A stretch of 64,000 nucleotides of DNA from Linyphia triangularis (taxonomy: Eukaryota > Arthropoda > Arachnida > Araneae > Linyphiidae), in the NCBI GenBank assembly GCA_963978545.1, contig OZ021721.1, positions 37,993,348 to 38,057,347 of the forward strand. Reading direction: 5' to 3'. Below are positions 37,124 through 49,934 of the stretch, piece by piece. Every line of letters begins with the position of its first letter. The first letter of the stretch is position 1. The notes under the pieces were generated by a model, which did not search any database, had not been told where the DNA came from, and saw nothing but the letters and a program-made list of their open reading frames with translations. A program made the translations under genes and the position numbers.

Positions 37124-37884
37124 GGGGACGTAACAGTCTTCGACGAAATTTAAAAGCAGTATTTACATCCAACTTCAATGTCCTATAAATTATTTAATTT
37201 TCAATATATATGCACATTTTTTGCACAGGATTCATTGTTGAATATTTGTTAATATAGTAATTGTGTAAAAATAATCAAAAAATTTAATTTTATAAACATT
37301 TTTTGAACAATGAAATTTTTTAGATTTAAAAAATAGTCATTTGCCTTGGTACACTTTAAAAAAAATCTATTTCATATTTCATATTAATTTTTGTGTAACA
37401 TATTATACAGAAGTGAGTTTTATATTGTAGACCTACAATATTTACTATAAATATGTATATATATATTTTATTATGGATTTTATGTCGAAAAAAAAGTTAT
37501 TTTTAGTGCATACAAAATGAATAATTTTTTTAATAAATTTCAAAAGCACTATTGCTTTAAAAAATAGGTCAGCAAATTAATTCCAAATGTTTACTTAACA
37601 TTGGTATTTTTTAAATAAATATTTATAGATTATTTTCTTTATAAAGTGTACCAAGGCAAATGACTATTTTTTAAATCTAAAAAATTTCATTGTTCAAAAA
37701 ATGTTTATAAAATTAAATTATTCAATTTTTTGATTATTTTTACACAATTACTATATTAACAAATATTCAACAATAAATCCTGTGCAAAAAATGTGCATAT
37801 ATATTGAAAATTAAATAATTTATAGGACATTGAAGTTGGATGTAAATACTGCATTTAAATTTCGTCGATGACTGTTACGTCCCC
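37124..37884. mobile_element. Palindromic MITE, 761 bp, TTAA-flanked
   Basis: The ends read GGGGACGTAACAGTC and GACTGTTACGTCCCC and are bordered by TTAA on both sides (37120-37123, 37885-37888). Arms of about 250 bp are nearly identical in inverted orientation (shared words CCTTGGTACACTTTA, TTTTTTGCACAGGATT). TTAA target duplication suggests mobilisation by a piggyBac- or Kolobok-type transposase. It has no ORF. High arm identity points to a fairly recent insertion. Confidence 0.9.
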
Positions 37885-38944
37885 TTAACAATTGAAATAA
37901 TTTTTTTTGGCAATTAAGGTATATTCCCAGCCAATGTACATTCTACGAAACAAATGAGAGATATCAAATAATCTTTTACTAAAAAAAAAAATATTTACTA
38001 AAAAAAATATTTACTAAAAAACGAAACATTCACCTACTCGGTTTTTTTTTACTTAAGTAAAAAGTAACAACATATTAAAAAGGACAATACCAGGCTTTAA
38101 TTAAAAACGAGAAATCACATGTTATTCTATTTCAATTTTAATGTATACATGTTTGAAACTGGTGTCATTATAAACTCCTATTTCTAGATCTAAAATATTT
38201 CAGACAAACGTTTTGAAAGAAAAGTTCATCCATTCAAATTTATCCCATTTCTTTTTTCTGATGATATATATGAAAATATTAAAAGTTCCAAACTATTTTC
38301 ACTGGAAATACGAAAATTAACATTATTTATCATGTTTTTAGGTAGAGTTCTTTCTTTCCTTCTTATTATTACTTTATACTCCACAAGCGTTTATAAAATT
38401 ATGAATGAAACTGAAACATTAAACATTTATTGCTTAGGAAACATAATCACATCTCGCAGCTTTCAATAACTATTTTGTTAAAACATTTGTAACATTTATA
38501 CAAAAAAACTATTTTAATTGAAGCAATTAACAAGTAAGAGAATTGTTTTTCTAAGTCTTGTCCAAGGGATTTTTCTCCTGTTTCAATGTTGTATTGTATG
38601 GCATCCACTTTCATTGCAAAATTTAATTCCTATAAAACTTTAATAAGGCCTAAATTTTCACGTAACATATTTTTAAATACAATAAAACAAACCAAATTAG
38701 GATATTTTTCTGAAACGACCTTAGTCTGGATCAGGTTGTAGTGTGAAAGAAAATTGTCCAATCCGAGATATTTTTCAAAAATTGTTTACGTTAATGACAA
38801 AACCATTTAAATGAAACATACGATAGGCTAAAAGGGAGCGTCTTGGAGCAGGAGATAAAATTTGTTTTCATCGGTGAGAGGATTTTAGACAAAGATCGTG
38901 GTTCGAATTCAGTTTTTTCTTTTCTTTTGTGCATAGATGGATTT

Positions 38945-39170
38945 TGGGTACTCTTCCGTTTGCCACAGATAAAATTTCAGACCTACCTCATCCAAACTAA
39001 AAACTTTCAAATCATTTATAATTTTTATAACAAACTGTCATAGGGATGCTATTGCATACGCTTGGGGATATGTTATTTAAACATGTAAACCTTTAATAGC
39101 GCATGAATTTAAGACTTGGTGAGTAATCTTACCTGGCTAAAGGAAAAGTACCGATTTTGCAAATTCATAT
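38945..39170 (+). repeat. Dispersed repeat, copy 1
   Basis: Shares CCAAACTAAAAACTTTCAAA, TCATTTATA and later TTAAACATGTAAAC- and GGCTAAAGGAAAAGTACC-like stretches, in order, with 40385-40600. The family is unknown, there are no ends, and it has no coding. A GGTTCGAATTC word (box-B-like) lies just upstream at about 38900. Confidence 0.5.
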
Positions 39171-40384
39171 CACAAAATATTTACAGATGAATAACTTTAT
39201 TATCGAGTAGTTTATTGCAAGGCGTCCGTATAAAAATGATGAATACAACAAATACTACAATTTAATATACACAAAACCATTCGTTGACATAGTGTTAGAT
39301 TTTCATCAAGTTTCCAGAGTCATTATTCCGAAACACGCAACACAACATTGAATTGATTGGAACATATTTTATAATAAATTTATACATTAATATACAATTA
39401 TCTTAGATTTATTTTGATTAACATAATTTTGCCAACAGACAAAAGTTTCACCAATGATTTAAAATTCTTTCCTTACAGCGTTACGGAGTCAGTGATAAGC
39501 ATAATTCTTATAGTAATTTTCAAAATGTATATTTTTGTCTTTTGATGGTAGTCATTTTGTGGATTTGGCCTTACTGTTGATATGATTTTGCAAACAAGGA
39601 ACTTATTTCCAATGAAACAATAGCAAACACATGAAATAGCTATTGAGGAAAGGCAAAAGCCCATATTTGGAAGTTCCCTCAAGATATTTCTGTGTATACA
39701 TTCTCTAAAGATCTTACAAGAAACACATTGATTGTTCAAAATAAAAATGGCTATTTATAAAAGTATTTTTTTCTGTGAATTTGATATCAAAAACATTATT
39801 ATCATCTTTCACAAGCAAATAGTGCACTTGAATTACAGAGCTAAAATTATTACGGGCTGCCTCGCTTTTGTTATTTAATAAAAAGAAACAATAATTGAGA
39901 AATTTTTAATGATAAGATTATTACCTACTTTAAAAAAGCTATTTTACACCAAATATCAACAAGATAAGTACTTTTTCACCTTCAGTTTGTTCGTCCTTAT
40001 AAGTTGGTGACAACTTTTAAGATCATCTCTGAACTAGAAAAACTATTATGTATTTTTCGACTTCTAACAGGAGCGGAGGCCTAATAACCTTCTAAAAAGC
40101 TAAATTCTTTTTAAAAACTAAGTTTCTTCTGCTACATTACATTAACTTTTAGTAATAATTAACCTCTTTAATAATACATATCAAAACAGCATTAAAAAAC
40201 CCATTCTGTGAAAAAAATTATTTTTGACAATATTTTCAAATTGCATTGTATTCTTTGATGTTGATTATTCCAACCAAAAAACATTAATTTTTGAAAGTAT
40301 GAAGAAGAATAAAACATACAATCAAAAATAAATACAATTTAGTAACAGAATGACTGATCAACATGCAGTTTACTTAACATCAGT

Positions 40385-40600
40385 ACTATTCCGTAAGCCG
40401 GATACTAGATAAAAACAGCCAAATTGCAGACCTAACTTATCTAAACTAAAAACCTTCAAATCATTTATACTTCCTATAACATTTTATTAAACATTTAGGG
40501 TTGGAGATACATTTACGCATCTCTTAAACATGTTAACATTTGTACTTGGCGAAAATTACTATTCGGCTAAACGAAGAGTACCCAAGCATCTCGTTTTGGC
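40385..40600 (+). repeat. Dispersed repeat, copy 2
   Basis: The second copy of the repeat at 38945-39170 (TAAACTAAAAACCTTCAAATC, CTTAAACATGTTAAC, CGGCTAAACGAAGAGTACCC), same orientation, about 1.4 kb apart. Type unknown. Confidence 0.5.
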
Positions 40601-40807
40601 TCATTTGGCACAAAAAATTACAAGCACAAAAAGAAAGAAAAAAATATTAATTAAAAACATAGTAAAATCATTTCGAACTAATTAGGAAAAAAGATACTGC
40701 ATTTGTATTTACTAATAGGGATAGAGTTAGGAATAAATATCAACATTAAGTTCGTGATGTTTAGGAAGAATAAGTTAGTTTACATTCTTGATACATTCAC
40801 AAGTAGA

Positions 40808-41003
40808 AGGCCGACCAAACGGTATAGTGGTTTTTAGCTTGCTGGCTTCTAGACCGCGAGGTTGCGGGTTCGAGTCCCGTGTAAGCATGGGTGTTTATAA
40901 ATGTATGTTGGTTTGTTAAATGACGAAATGTTTCGGCGCATTATAGCCCTCGTGTTGCTGACGGCGCCAGATAATCTGAATACAACCAACCAACCAACCA
41001 CAA
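40808..41003 (+). mobile_element. tRNA-derived SINE with (CCAA)n tail
   Basis: A box A-like stretch GGTATAGTGGTTTTTAGC and box B GGGTTCGAGTCCC mark a tRNA-derived head at about 40808-40885. A body with TTTCGGCGCATTATAGCC and GACGGCGCCAGATAATCTG follows, and the element ends in a CCAA tail (about 40985-41003). This is a complete SINE layout, different in body from the one at 20125-20287. Confidence 0.8.
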
Positions 41004-41065
41004 GTAGAAGTGTATATTATGTTGTGGATCCAGTACGAAAAAAAAAATCGTAAGTTAAACTAGCG

Positions 41066-41257
41066 TCATACGATGATTAAAAAATGACGGTATATTGTGA
41101 CCCAAAACTAATTTAGTCATTTAATATTTACAAAAAGACGTCATTTCATGACCTAAAAAAATGTGCGTCATCTAATGACAAAAAACTTAACATAATTTTA
41201 GGAACGTCAGTTTGTAAGACCATTAGATGACGTCAAAACTGACGTGATTTTTTACTG
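41066..41257. repeat. TGACG-rich inverted repeat
   Basis: CGTCATCTAATG (41166-41177) and CATTAGATGACG (41221-41232) form a perfect 12-bp inverted pair. CRE-like words cluster here: GACGTCA at 41137, TGACGTCA at 41228 and TGACGTGA at 41240. It is probably a small palindromic DNA element; a regulatory role is possible. Confidence 0.5.
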
Positions 41258-41379
41258 AATAACGTTATTCGAGAAAAGGTGCCCTAACAATCACGACATG
41301 CTACCACTTGGGAACAGCCATTCTCATGATGCCGGAAAATATTACCTTAGCTTTAAAGACTTGCTTGGATATTTGCTAC

Positions 41380-43210
41380 CAGTGGCGGCTGGTGCAGGAG
41401 GCCAGGGGGGGGGCCCAGGCCCCCTCACATTTTTCGGACCCTGGTCCCACTTATATATACTTGATAATGTTGTTTTGGAAATTTTGTAAAATATTTAAAA
41501 ATGCAAGATAAATGAAAGCAGTTATTAACCTCACAATATTAACTATTGTGCGTTAAAGCAAAAGCTCTCTTGCCACAAACTCGCGAAAATGTCAATCGAC
41601 CGCAACCATATTAATAAAAACACACTCCTTCCATCTCTTCTCTTAAATACTCTATGATTATGACCTTGAAGTTTATCCACAGGGAAGCAATTCTTGAGGG
41701 ATAAACGACCCTTTTCTCTGAGATCTTGAAAAGAGCATAGTAAAGTTTGAAGCCAGGTCCTTCACTTCCTGTGTTTTTAGGGAAGGGGGGGGGGGTGATA
41801 AAGGGTCTATTTTTCCTACATCGGTATCAATTTACTACAATTCTATAAGGAATGGTACACTTTGTGTGTTTGCCAAAAGTAGTCGAGCTCGAGCTGGAAC
41901 TGTCGAAAGAAGTGTTGGAATTTTCTACAGAGCAAGCGTACAAGGAAATGACGGTGAATTAAATTGGGAGAGCAAGAGAAAATAGATAGAAAACTACAAT
42001 TATATGTGGAGAAAAGGGAATTTAATTTTCAACAACAATCTCAGTAAGATTATTTAATTTTACCCTTTATTTTTTAAATATAAGCGTAAGCTTTTCTTAA
42101 TAAATACATTTTTAAACACAGAATCGTGATTTTTCAAAAAATATTTAGAGATTCATTTTGTCCGGATAATCCCATTGCATGGATTAGCCCAATTGGTAAT
42201 GTATCTTAATTATCGTAAAAGTATCATTTTTCTTTTTAATTCATTCGATTTTAGAAGTGATTAGTTAAATGAGTTATACAGCAAGTAAAATTGGGCTGTC
42301 CTAATATCCCTCCTCCCATCCTATTTCCCCACCTAATTGCTGCTATAATAGACAACAATGCGGTCATCGTAGCTACCTCACTGACTTGATTAACGTCTAA
42401 ATCCGCTTCTGAGTATGCAGACATAGGACCCACTATACCTTCAGCATCTTTTTACTTCGGTATAGCAATAAAACTTTATTTTATGGATAGCAAAAAAACG
42501 ATTTTTTTTTTTTTTTTTTTTTTTTTTTGCAATTGAAAGATTATTTTAAGTATTTTAATCCATATAAATGTGTTTGACTTTCCCAACAAAGAATATTAGC
42601 TATCTTTATCATTCAGTTGCCTGAAATATCCATTTATAAGGACAACAATAAACGAATTTTTGGTACATTCCACAAGTGACAAAAGGACTCTGGCTGAACA
42701 GTAAACAACCTAAATTTTTAAAAAGTAAAAATATAAGACTGAAAATATTTTTCTGTTGAGTAATGAAATTTTGAACTGAAATATTAATGAATCAATAATA
42801 AGCATTAATTTTATGTTTAAAAGAATAATTTAAAATCCATACTTTTTCTGAAAGTCTCACCACTTTTCTTCTCTTCATTTCTAAATTTTCGAAATCCATG
42901 AGCCATTAAGTTCAAAAGCCATGGGACATGAGGTTAGTTTTCATAAGTCATTGACTCAAACGAAATGCTGCAGTGTTGAATTTGTTATAATCATTCATTT
43001 TACTAAAACATATATTTAATTAAAATTTATTTGGATAATTTGTTTAACTGCTCCTATAGCTTTGTTTTATGTGCATTTGAATAACATTTAATTGCATGAA
43101 ACTCGTACATTTTGAAATTTGCACTCACTCTCCCCCCCCCCCCCCCCTCAAAAAACCATGCCATTGTTAATTTGGGCCCCCTCACTTTTGCTACTCACGA
43201 GCCGCCACTG
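41380..43210. mobile_element. hAT-like element, 1.8 kb, with 8-bp TSD
   Basis: The left end is CAGTGGCGGCTGGTG; the right end, reversed, is CAGTGGCGGCTCGTG. Both are followed by G-rich tracts and GGGGCCC words. Flanks TTTGCTAC (41372-41379) and TTCGCTAC (43211-43218) match at 7 of 8 positions, an 8-bp target duplication. The interior has no recognisable transposase (ORFs at 41298, 41308 and 42251 are unsupported), so it is non-autonomous or heavily decayed. Confidence 0.85.
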
Positions 43211-43218
43211 TTCGCTAC

Positions 43219-46089
43219 GCATCCCATGTGTAAATTGCTCGTCCATCTCAAAGCATTAAACTTTATGTATATTTTTCTTGTATAAAGTCAAGTTAAAGTT
43301 CTCCTACAACATTAGCCAATGATATTTTAGTATTGAAAACTAGAAAACTTATGTTAACATACATATGAGCTAATCGTACAGCACCAATGGAGTAGAGAAA
43401 AATGTATGAGTAGGTGTAGAAAAAATCCTCCCAAAACGTGTTAATTATTTTGGTCAAAATAGTTTTAGTGCTAAAGTGTGACAAAGAGATGCCACTGTGT
43501 CTCTTATACAACATACATTTCAGATTCATTAATATGTTTATGGAAGAGACGATTTATTTAAAATATTTCCTAAATATTATGACTATGATCATGAAGTTAG
43601 TAGTACACATAACATGAACCATCACTTGGATCTGCTAAAATAAAAATTCAATTCTTGCTTATTTTAATTTCAGTACATGTTCATCATAAATTGCTGTTCG
43701 TGAATACAGCTTTAGCTTGTGTACTTTTTAAAAAAAGTTTCTATTAAAAATATTTTTTGAGAAATCGTTATTTTGACGGCTCCTCAAATTTAAATCCACA
43801 GAAAGTTTTAGATTCAATCAAAAATTCTAATAACAAGAAAAATATTTGTTCTCGCTAATTGCAGCGCCATCTGCCGCTCGTAATATGAAACATAACGATG
43901 TCTCAAACTCCATAGCCTTCCATTTCACGAATGTAACAGAAATACCCCGTAGTTATTTATATTTTTTTACACCTGACTAATAAACAGACAAGAACACAAT
44001 AACTATCTTATAATTGCAATGAAAGAATAAAAGAGTAAGTGCTCAATTTTGAATGTTGTAGATTGTGCTCTAAGAATATATTTCAAGAGAAGCAGAGACG
44101 AGGAAGACAGGGTGAATCGTATAAAACTTTTTTTGTCTAGTCAAACTAGGTTTTCCCAGCTCCAACTTTTTCCAAGGATAAAAATAATTAAAGATTTTAA
44201 ATATTGATGATTTCATCTTATTATTATGCACTATTAGTTGCATACATTGACATTTTTATTCTGCTGTTGGGTGAGATACAGCGGATTTTAGAACTCTTTC
44301 AACAATAATCGAAATTATTTAGAGTAAAATTAAGTAAAACCAGTTATAAAATTTGTACCCTGAAAAAAGGCAGAAGAAGTTAAAATAATAGCATACATAA
44401 TTATTGTTAAGTCAATAAACAAACAATTTTTGACCTGATAATTGAGTTTACCCTTCGTATCCGAATCTTCCAATATCATCATTTTTATTATTATTATTAT
44501 TATTTTATTTTAATGATATTTACCTTGGAAAAACATATAAACTAGTTTTAAAGAAATCTTGATAAAAAATATAAATGTTTGTAGTAATGGTATTTTTATA
44601 CTCATATTACTTCATTAAATTTATAACAGCAATCTAAAATATGAACTATATTTGAAAAATTTATTATTTTATGGTAGTTTTTAGAAGCAAAAAATAGCAT
44701 TTTAAAAACTTCTTTTTTCTAAGATGTACACATCTTTGGAAAGCACTTTTCATGGAGATAGCTGCAAGCATATTATAATATTTTGGACTCTCTTGAACTA
44801 GGCCATACTCATAATTTAAATTATCTCTTGAATTTTGGAGATTTCTCTTCGAAAAATTACAGATTTTAGTTATTGCTTCTTCTTTACCTTGAAAATATTA
44901 CTCATAGTAAAATTCCGTTCCGTTGATGCAGTATATTTTCTCAGCGTCATTTTGTTAAAAAAAAAAATTACTTATATACAGTAAATCCTATCACAAATTA
45001 ACTATTATTAATACATTTTGAAAAAGAGTTAAAAATTAAAACTTTCACTTAGTTTGATTTTTATTTGTGCTTTTATTTAGGTTTCTAAGAATTCAAGTTA
45101 TTTTTTTTTAATCCTTTTTAACTTTTATACTGAAGCAATCCTCCAAAAATATAAAAACAGTCGATATTGACAATTAGAAAAAGTATTGAATTATTAACAG
45201 ATTTAAAAAGTTATTTTAAGATTATAAAAAGTAATGGGGCGAAAGGGGATAAAAAAGGGTGATCATAATTAAATGGATGCTTTTAAGAGCAGTTTAATGC
45301 CTGTAGAAATAGTAAACATAACACTTTGTGTATGTACTATCCGAGACCATGATGAAGCGATATCTTAAAATAAAAATTTGTATGTAAAACAAGTAATTAG
45401 TTATTTTTTTTAAATAGTTAAAATTTTCATAAATGATACTTCAAAGACAGATATTCAAAACTTTATTGGACTATTTTCTTTTTGGGTTAAAATTTATGAT
45501 AAGTTTCAACCGGTTAACCTTCAGTCGGGTGCAATATGTTGTGGCCAATTCAAAATGAAGGATTAGCCAAATTCAAAAGTCATTATAAGGAATGTAAAAT
45601 CATACAAAAGTTTTTGCAAAAAAAATCATATATTTGGTTTTCAAGTTGTTCGTGAGGCCAGGTGACAAAATCATTTACACCTGTCAGATCCACTGATCTC
45701 TAACTGCAACTTCTTGATTATTGACGTGAAGCCGAAGAAGGATTATTAATCACCGTAAAGATCTATATGAGTAACTTCCTCCCAAACTATAGTTAGAATG
45801 TGTTTGTAACCATGGTCGACCTATTTCGTAGCACAGATAGGGGAAGGGGGAGTATTCAATTGTCTTCATCTGCTTGCAGAGCCGACATCGCTTATAAGCT
45901 ATCCAGAATTGTAGTTAGAGATTAGTGATCAGATCAAATGCGCCAGATTAAAGATAAAGTTAAATTCCATAATCCTTTATAATACCTTTAAAAAAAATGC
46001 GAAAGTTTGAAGTGATGTCTTCTATTTTCTTCAGAAATCTTTTTCTTATAATCTAAGTAGCATGTATGCCAAATAAAGATTTATTCTTG
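43219..46089. other. Gene-free AT-rich region
   Basis: Contains an (ATT)n run at about 44488-44512. The minus ORF at 43293 has no domain. I see nothing supportable. Confidence 0.5.
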
Positions 46090-46900
46090 AAATCATTCTC
46101 TAGATGGTACAATACAGACACTATGTCACAGACACTACTGTCACACTATGAGTTTGGCCTTTTCCTAATTTACTCGGGCACACGTGTGCTTTTGATCCGA
46201 CTTCTCAGCTGGTTCTTTTAATTGCTATCTATTTGCATGGAAATGTAAGCTATGTATTGTAGTTGAGCTATAGTTGGTAATCATCCGACCAGTTGGGGAT
46301 TTGTATTTATACAGTTTTTATACTGATTTGTATCTATACTGTTTGTATACTGATTAATATATGTTGGGAAGCTCTAGGGGTGCACTGGTAGTTTGCTGAG
46401 AAGGACAGCATACAAATCCAAAGCAAGCCCCTCTCGCTTTTTGAAATCTTTTTTAAAATCAGTTTGTTATTCACTTTTTTTTTTCAAAGCATCAGTTTCT
46501 ATTCACTTTTTAACGATGAATTTCAAGCACTAGTGCCTGCTTTTACGCTCTAAATAAACAATACTTGTAATAGCGAGGTTGGATACCCAACTGCAGTGTT
46601 AGTTTATCGGGGTCCTCTTTCCTGAGCTTCATCGGCATAGAATCATTTCTGTCGTCCCTGTAACTACGTGGAAGCGGCAAGGTATGGCCGATGGATGGAT
46701 TGTTGTGGGTGGCCATTTATATTAGTCTCTGTATTCTTGTCACAATTTTATACAGTGATCGTCAGTGTGTATTTGTTCCTGCAAAATTGCCTTTTTGTCA
46801 AAATGTGCATAGGTGTATCAGAACTGGTGGTAGTTTAATGTCTGACTGATGTTGTGCTGTTCACTTCAAAATAAAGATGACTCCTGTTATGCGCGAAAGT
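46090..46900. other. Higher-complexity non-coding stretch, possibly a degenerate solo LTR
   Basis: Composition is less AT-rich. It includes TGTCACAGACACTACTG near 46122, AATAAA signals near 46553 and 46871, and GC-rich text between. A polyadenylation-like word followed by a GC-rich stretch would suit an LTR, but no second LTR, target duplication or pol reading is seen. An ordinary unique or regulatory stretch is equally possible. Confidence 0.2.
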
Positions 46901-48009
46901 TCGTATTTCTTATGAGCATCAAATCCATTCTGAACAAAATTCTGAAAGGTCCTTTAGTGGGATTTTTTTTTTCTTGTCATTAAATCGTCATCAATCAAGA
47001 AACTCCTTATAACAGTGCACTCTGGGTTAGGCACTTAACTTAAGCTAAAACCACTCATACACAACACCACCACGATACGTACAATAATTTATATTTTAAT
47101 TTTAGACGTGTTCGGAGGCTAACTGTGTAACATGGACTGATATGCGACCGTTTCCACATTTTTTTTGTTATTTTTTTTTTTTTGTCTTATGACAATGCTA
47201 GTCTAGTTCTAATAAATACTACAAAAATGCGTTAATGGCAAATAAAGTTCAGAAAGTATTTTTACATGCTTGAGACCAAAGGTTTTTTCGTCATAAACAT
47301 TTCTGGTTCATTTTTGCAGTAGTTTAGTAACGCTACAATAAAGAATCAGATGAAAGCAGTTTAATTTAAAGATGGTATTTAAAGTGAATTCATTAACAGG
47401 CAAAACACGAGAATTTTTCAACAGCAAGAAATTAAAATTAAGCTTGAGAAAATTTCTGTTTAGTTTATTTACAAATTAAATAATAAAATTACAAAAGTTA
47501 ATGATATGTTATTGTAATATTTAATAAGTTTCATTTAGGACATAGATAAAAGATACATCACGTTGTGCTACTTATTTTCCTTTTGAGACACGAAAAAAAT
47601 AAAAATATCTCAATAATCTGAAGGGAGATATTTCCTTTAAAAACGAAAAATAAAACTGCCCAGTTGTAAATTTCCTAGCATATTTTCTTTCAAATAATTT
47701 TAAAATCATTATATTAACATTTTTGTTCCTCTTCTTCTAAACAATTTATAAGGTGTTTGAATTTAACATACATTTACAACGCTTTCACAAATCCTTCACA
47801 AACTAAAAAAAACATAAAAGTAGAAAAATCTTTTATTACTTTAATACCTGCTTGGAGACATAAAATATCGATCAAGACAAATCTAAAATTTGAATTTTCA
47901 GTCTCTAAAAGAATTATTTTTTTCACTATTTCCATGCCAACTAAATTGACTACATCTAATAATTTTAACCAACCAACCTTTTTAAATTCTCATCGGAAAA
48001 GAACACTCT
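46901..48009. other. Gene-free AT-rich region
   Basis: The ORF at 47757 is low-complexity with no domain. I see nothing else. Confidence 0.4.
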
Positions 48010-48860
48010 CTCTTCATAACATTGGACACTAATCCGTCGAACCCTAGTTCCCCAAACCTCAGGACGTGTGGTGCGCTGACTTTTTTTTTTTTTTTTTAAT
48101 TAATAAATGATTCTCCGCATTCCCCCAGTGCAGCCTAAATCCCGAAATTCTGATTATTTGTTCTTCATCCAGAGCGAACTTTAATATCACGACTCTCATA
48201 TGAAAGATAAGCCTATTCGTCGTTCTTGGACGTGCGTCATAAAAACGGTTAATGGGACGGCTAAGTATTTGTTGATGAAATGGAACGAGGAATCGGGTTG
48301 GCACCATGAATTAATAAAATACCCATTCGTAGTTATATCAAACAAATGATTAATGCCGACTTCATCAATTATGCTCAAAGTTGAAACGAAAGCGAGTCGC
48401 GAGAATGATTACCATGTTTCTGCTCGGTAGTTATTAACATTTAATAGATGTCGGTCCGTTATTGTTGTTTTTCCCCCCTTTTCTCTCTACTACCAAGAAA
48501 TGATTAGGAGATTACAGCGGCAATGCGGGCGCTCCAAGGTTTCATTTCCCTCTTCGTTCGCTTGAAAACAAAAGCTTCTTCTAATACTTCTATCAGCATG
48601 CCCTTCCATAATTATCCGCTCTTCTTCAGAAATCTCATTTATTTTATTTATCCTATAGAAACTCGAAGATTTCTGTCTAGGGGTTACTGATTAAAGGGGC
48701 GGGTTTCCACAAAAGACTTCAGACCGTCAGCTGGAAATTAAGGCCAACAAAGAATGCGCAATCGATTGAAGACACGCTTTGCTTTGTTGCGCTCGATTTC
48801 GCTCCAAATTAGCGGAGTCTTCATCTCTGTGGGGACTAACATGACAAGGAGGATTTTTTA
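48010..48860. promoter_or_regulatory. Complexity island with SOX- and homeodomain-like words
   Basis: A sharply less AT-rich stretch with no long open frame. It carries TTATTGTTGTTTT, an inverted SOX-like pair AACAAAG (about 48748) and CTTTGTT (about 48781), TGCGCAATCGATTG between them, and several ATTA cores (GATTAATGCC, AATGATTAGG, CATAATTATCC). It is a candidate distal enhancer. The minus ORFs at 48059 and 48196 show no domain. Confidence 0.4.
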
Positions 48861-49868
48861 ATTTCATTTTTTATCACGATGTTTTTCAAAATGGACTCTC
48901 ACGCAATATCTCAGATGGTAAATAATGTAGATGAAAAATATCCCGACCCATTGAGATGTGGTACTGGTGCTAGAAAAAGGATAAAATAGATAATTAGTTT
49001 ATTTAAAGAAATCGAAACTCGTATTGTTAAAGAGAACTTAGCTAGTCGTTATCGCGTGTTTACTTTTCAGAGTATAATTAAGTTAATTATTAATTAATTT
49101 GTTCGTAAATAATACCAAAGTGGATGGTTCCTTTTGATTAGGCTATTTATACACGCGCTTATTTTTTGCTAATAAACATTTTTGCAGCTGCTTGTATAAT
49201 ATTCTGAGTTGTAAAAGGGTAAAATCATGCAAAATATTGAAAAGAAAATATTCCAATCCTATAAAATATGCTTTGTTAAAATAGAAGGAAATAAAACTCT
49301 AGGTAATTAGGGAATATAAAGAACTAAGTATATCTTATTTGCATACTTTAAGGACAACAATTCATGCACTTTATACACGAACTTTTTCCAATAATTACAA
49401 TTATGCCACATAACTTGAGATAAGAGGAAAAAAACTAATCAAAAAAGAAAAATTACAAATATTCACGGGATTATTATTTCCCCCCCCCCCCTTCTTTTTT
49501 TAAATTTGTGTCTTATTTTACATTAAATTGGAAAATAGTGTCATGCACTATTAATTGTCGGTTAAGTTTTCCATTCCAAAAAAAATTTGAAACCTCTGTT
49601 TTCCAAGGAAAATCAGTATAAAAAATCCTTTCAATTATTCCTTGATACAATATATGAAAAGATATAGTTACTTAAGAGTATAACATTAGAAAAGTCAGTT
49701 ATTTTTTTTTTTTTTTTTTTTTTGAAAAATGCACCAACAATATAATATTCGGTTATCCCCAAAATAACTGAAAAAATAATTTACTGATAAGAGAGGTACG
49801 TTATGTGTATTAGTTAACGAATTAATAAACGAAACAAAACTCCATTTTATTTTCTAGCATTTTGTGAA
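48861..49868. other. Gene-free AT-rich region
   Basis: C-run at about 49479-49491 and T-run near 49700-49723. I see no gene. Confidence 0.5.
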
Positions 49869-49934
49869 TTAAAAATAATTATAAAACAATATAATTATAA
49901 TACAACAGTGACATTTAAATATGCAGCAGATAGT

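Noticed and set aside
47757..48032. 91-residue ORF
   Set aside because: AT-biased composition, no domain, no support.
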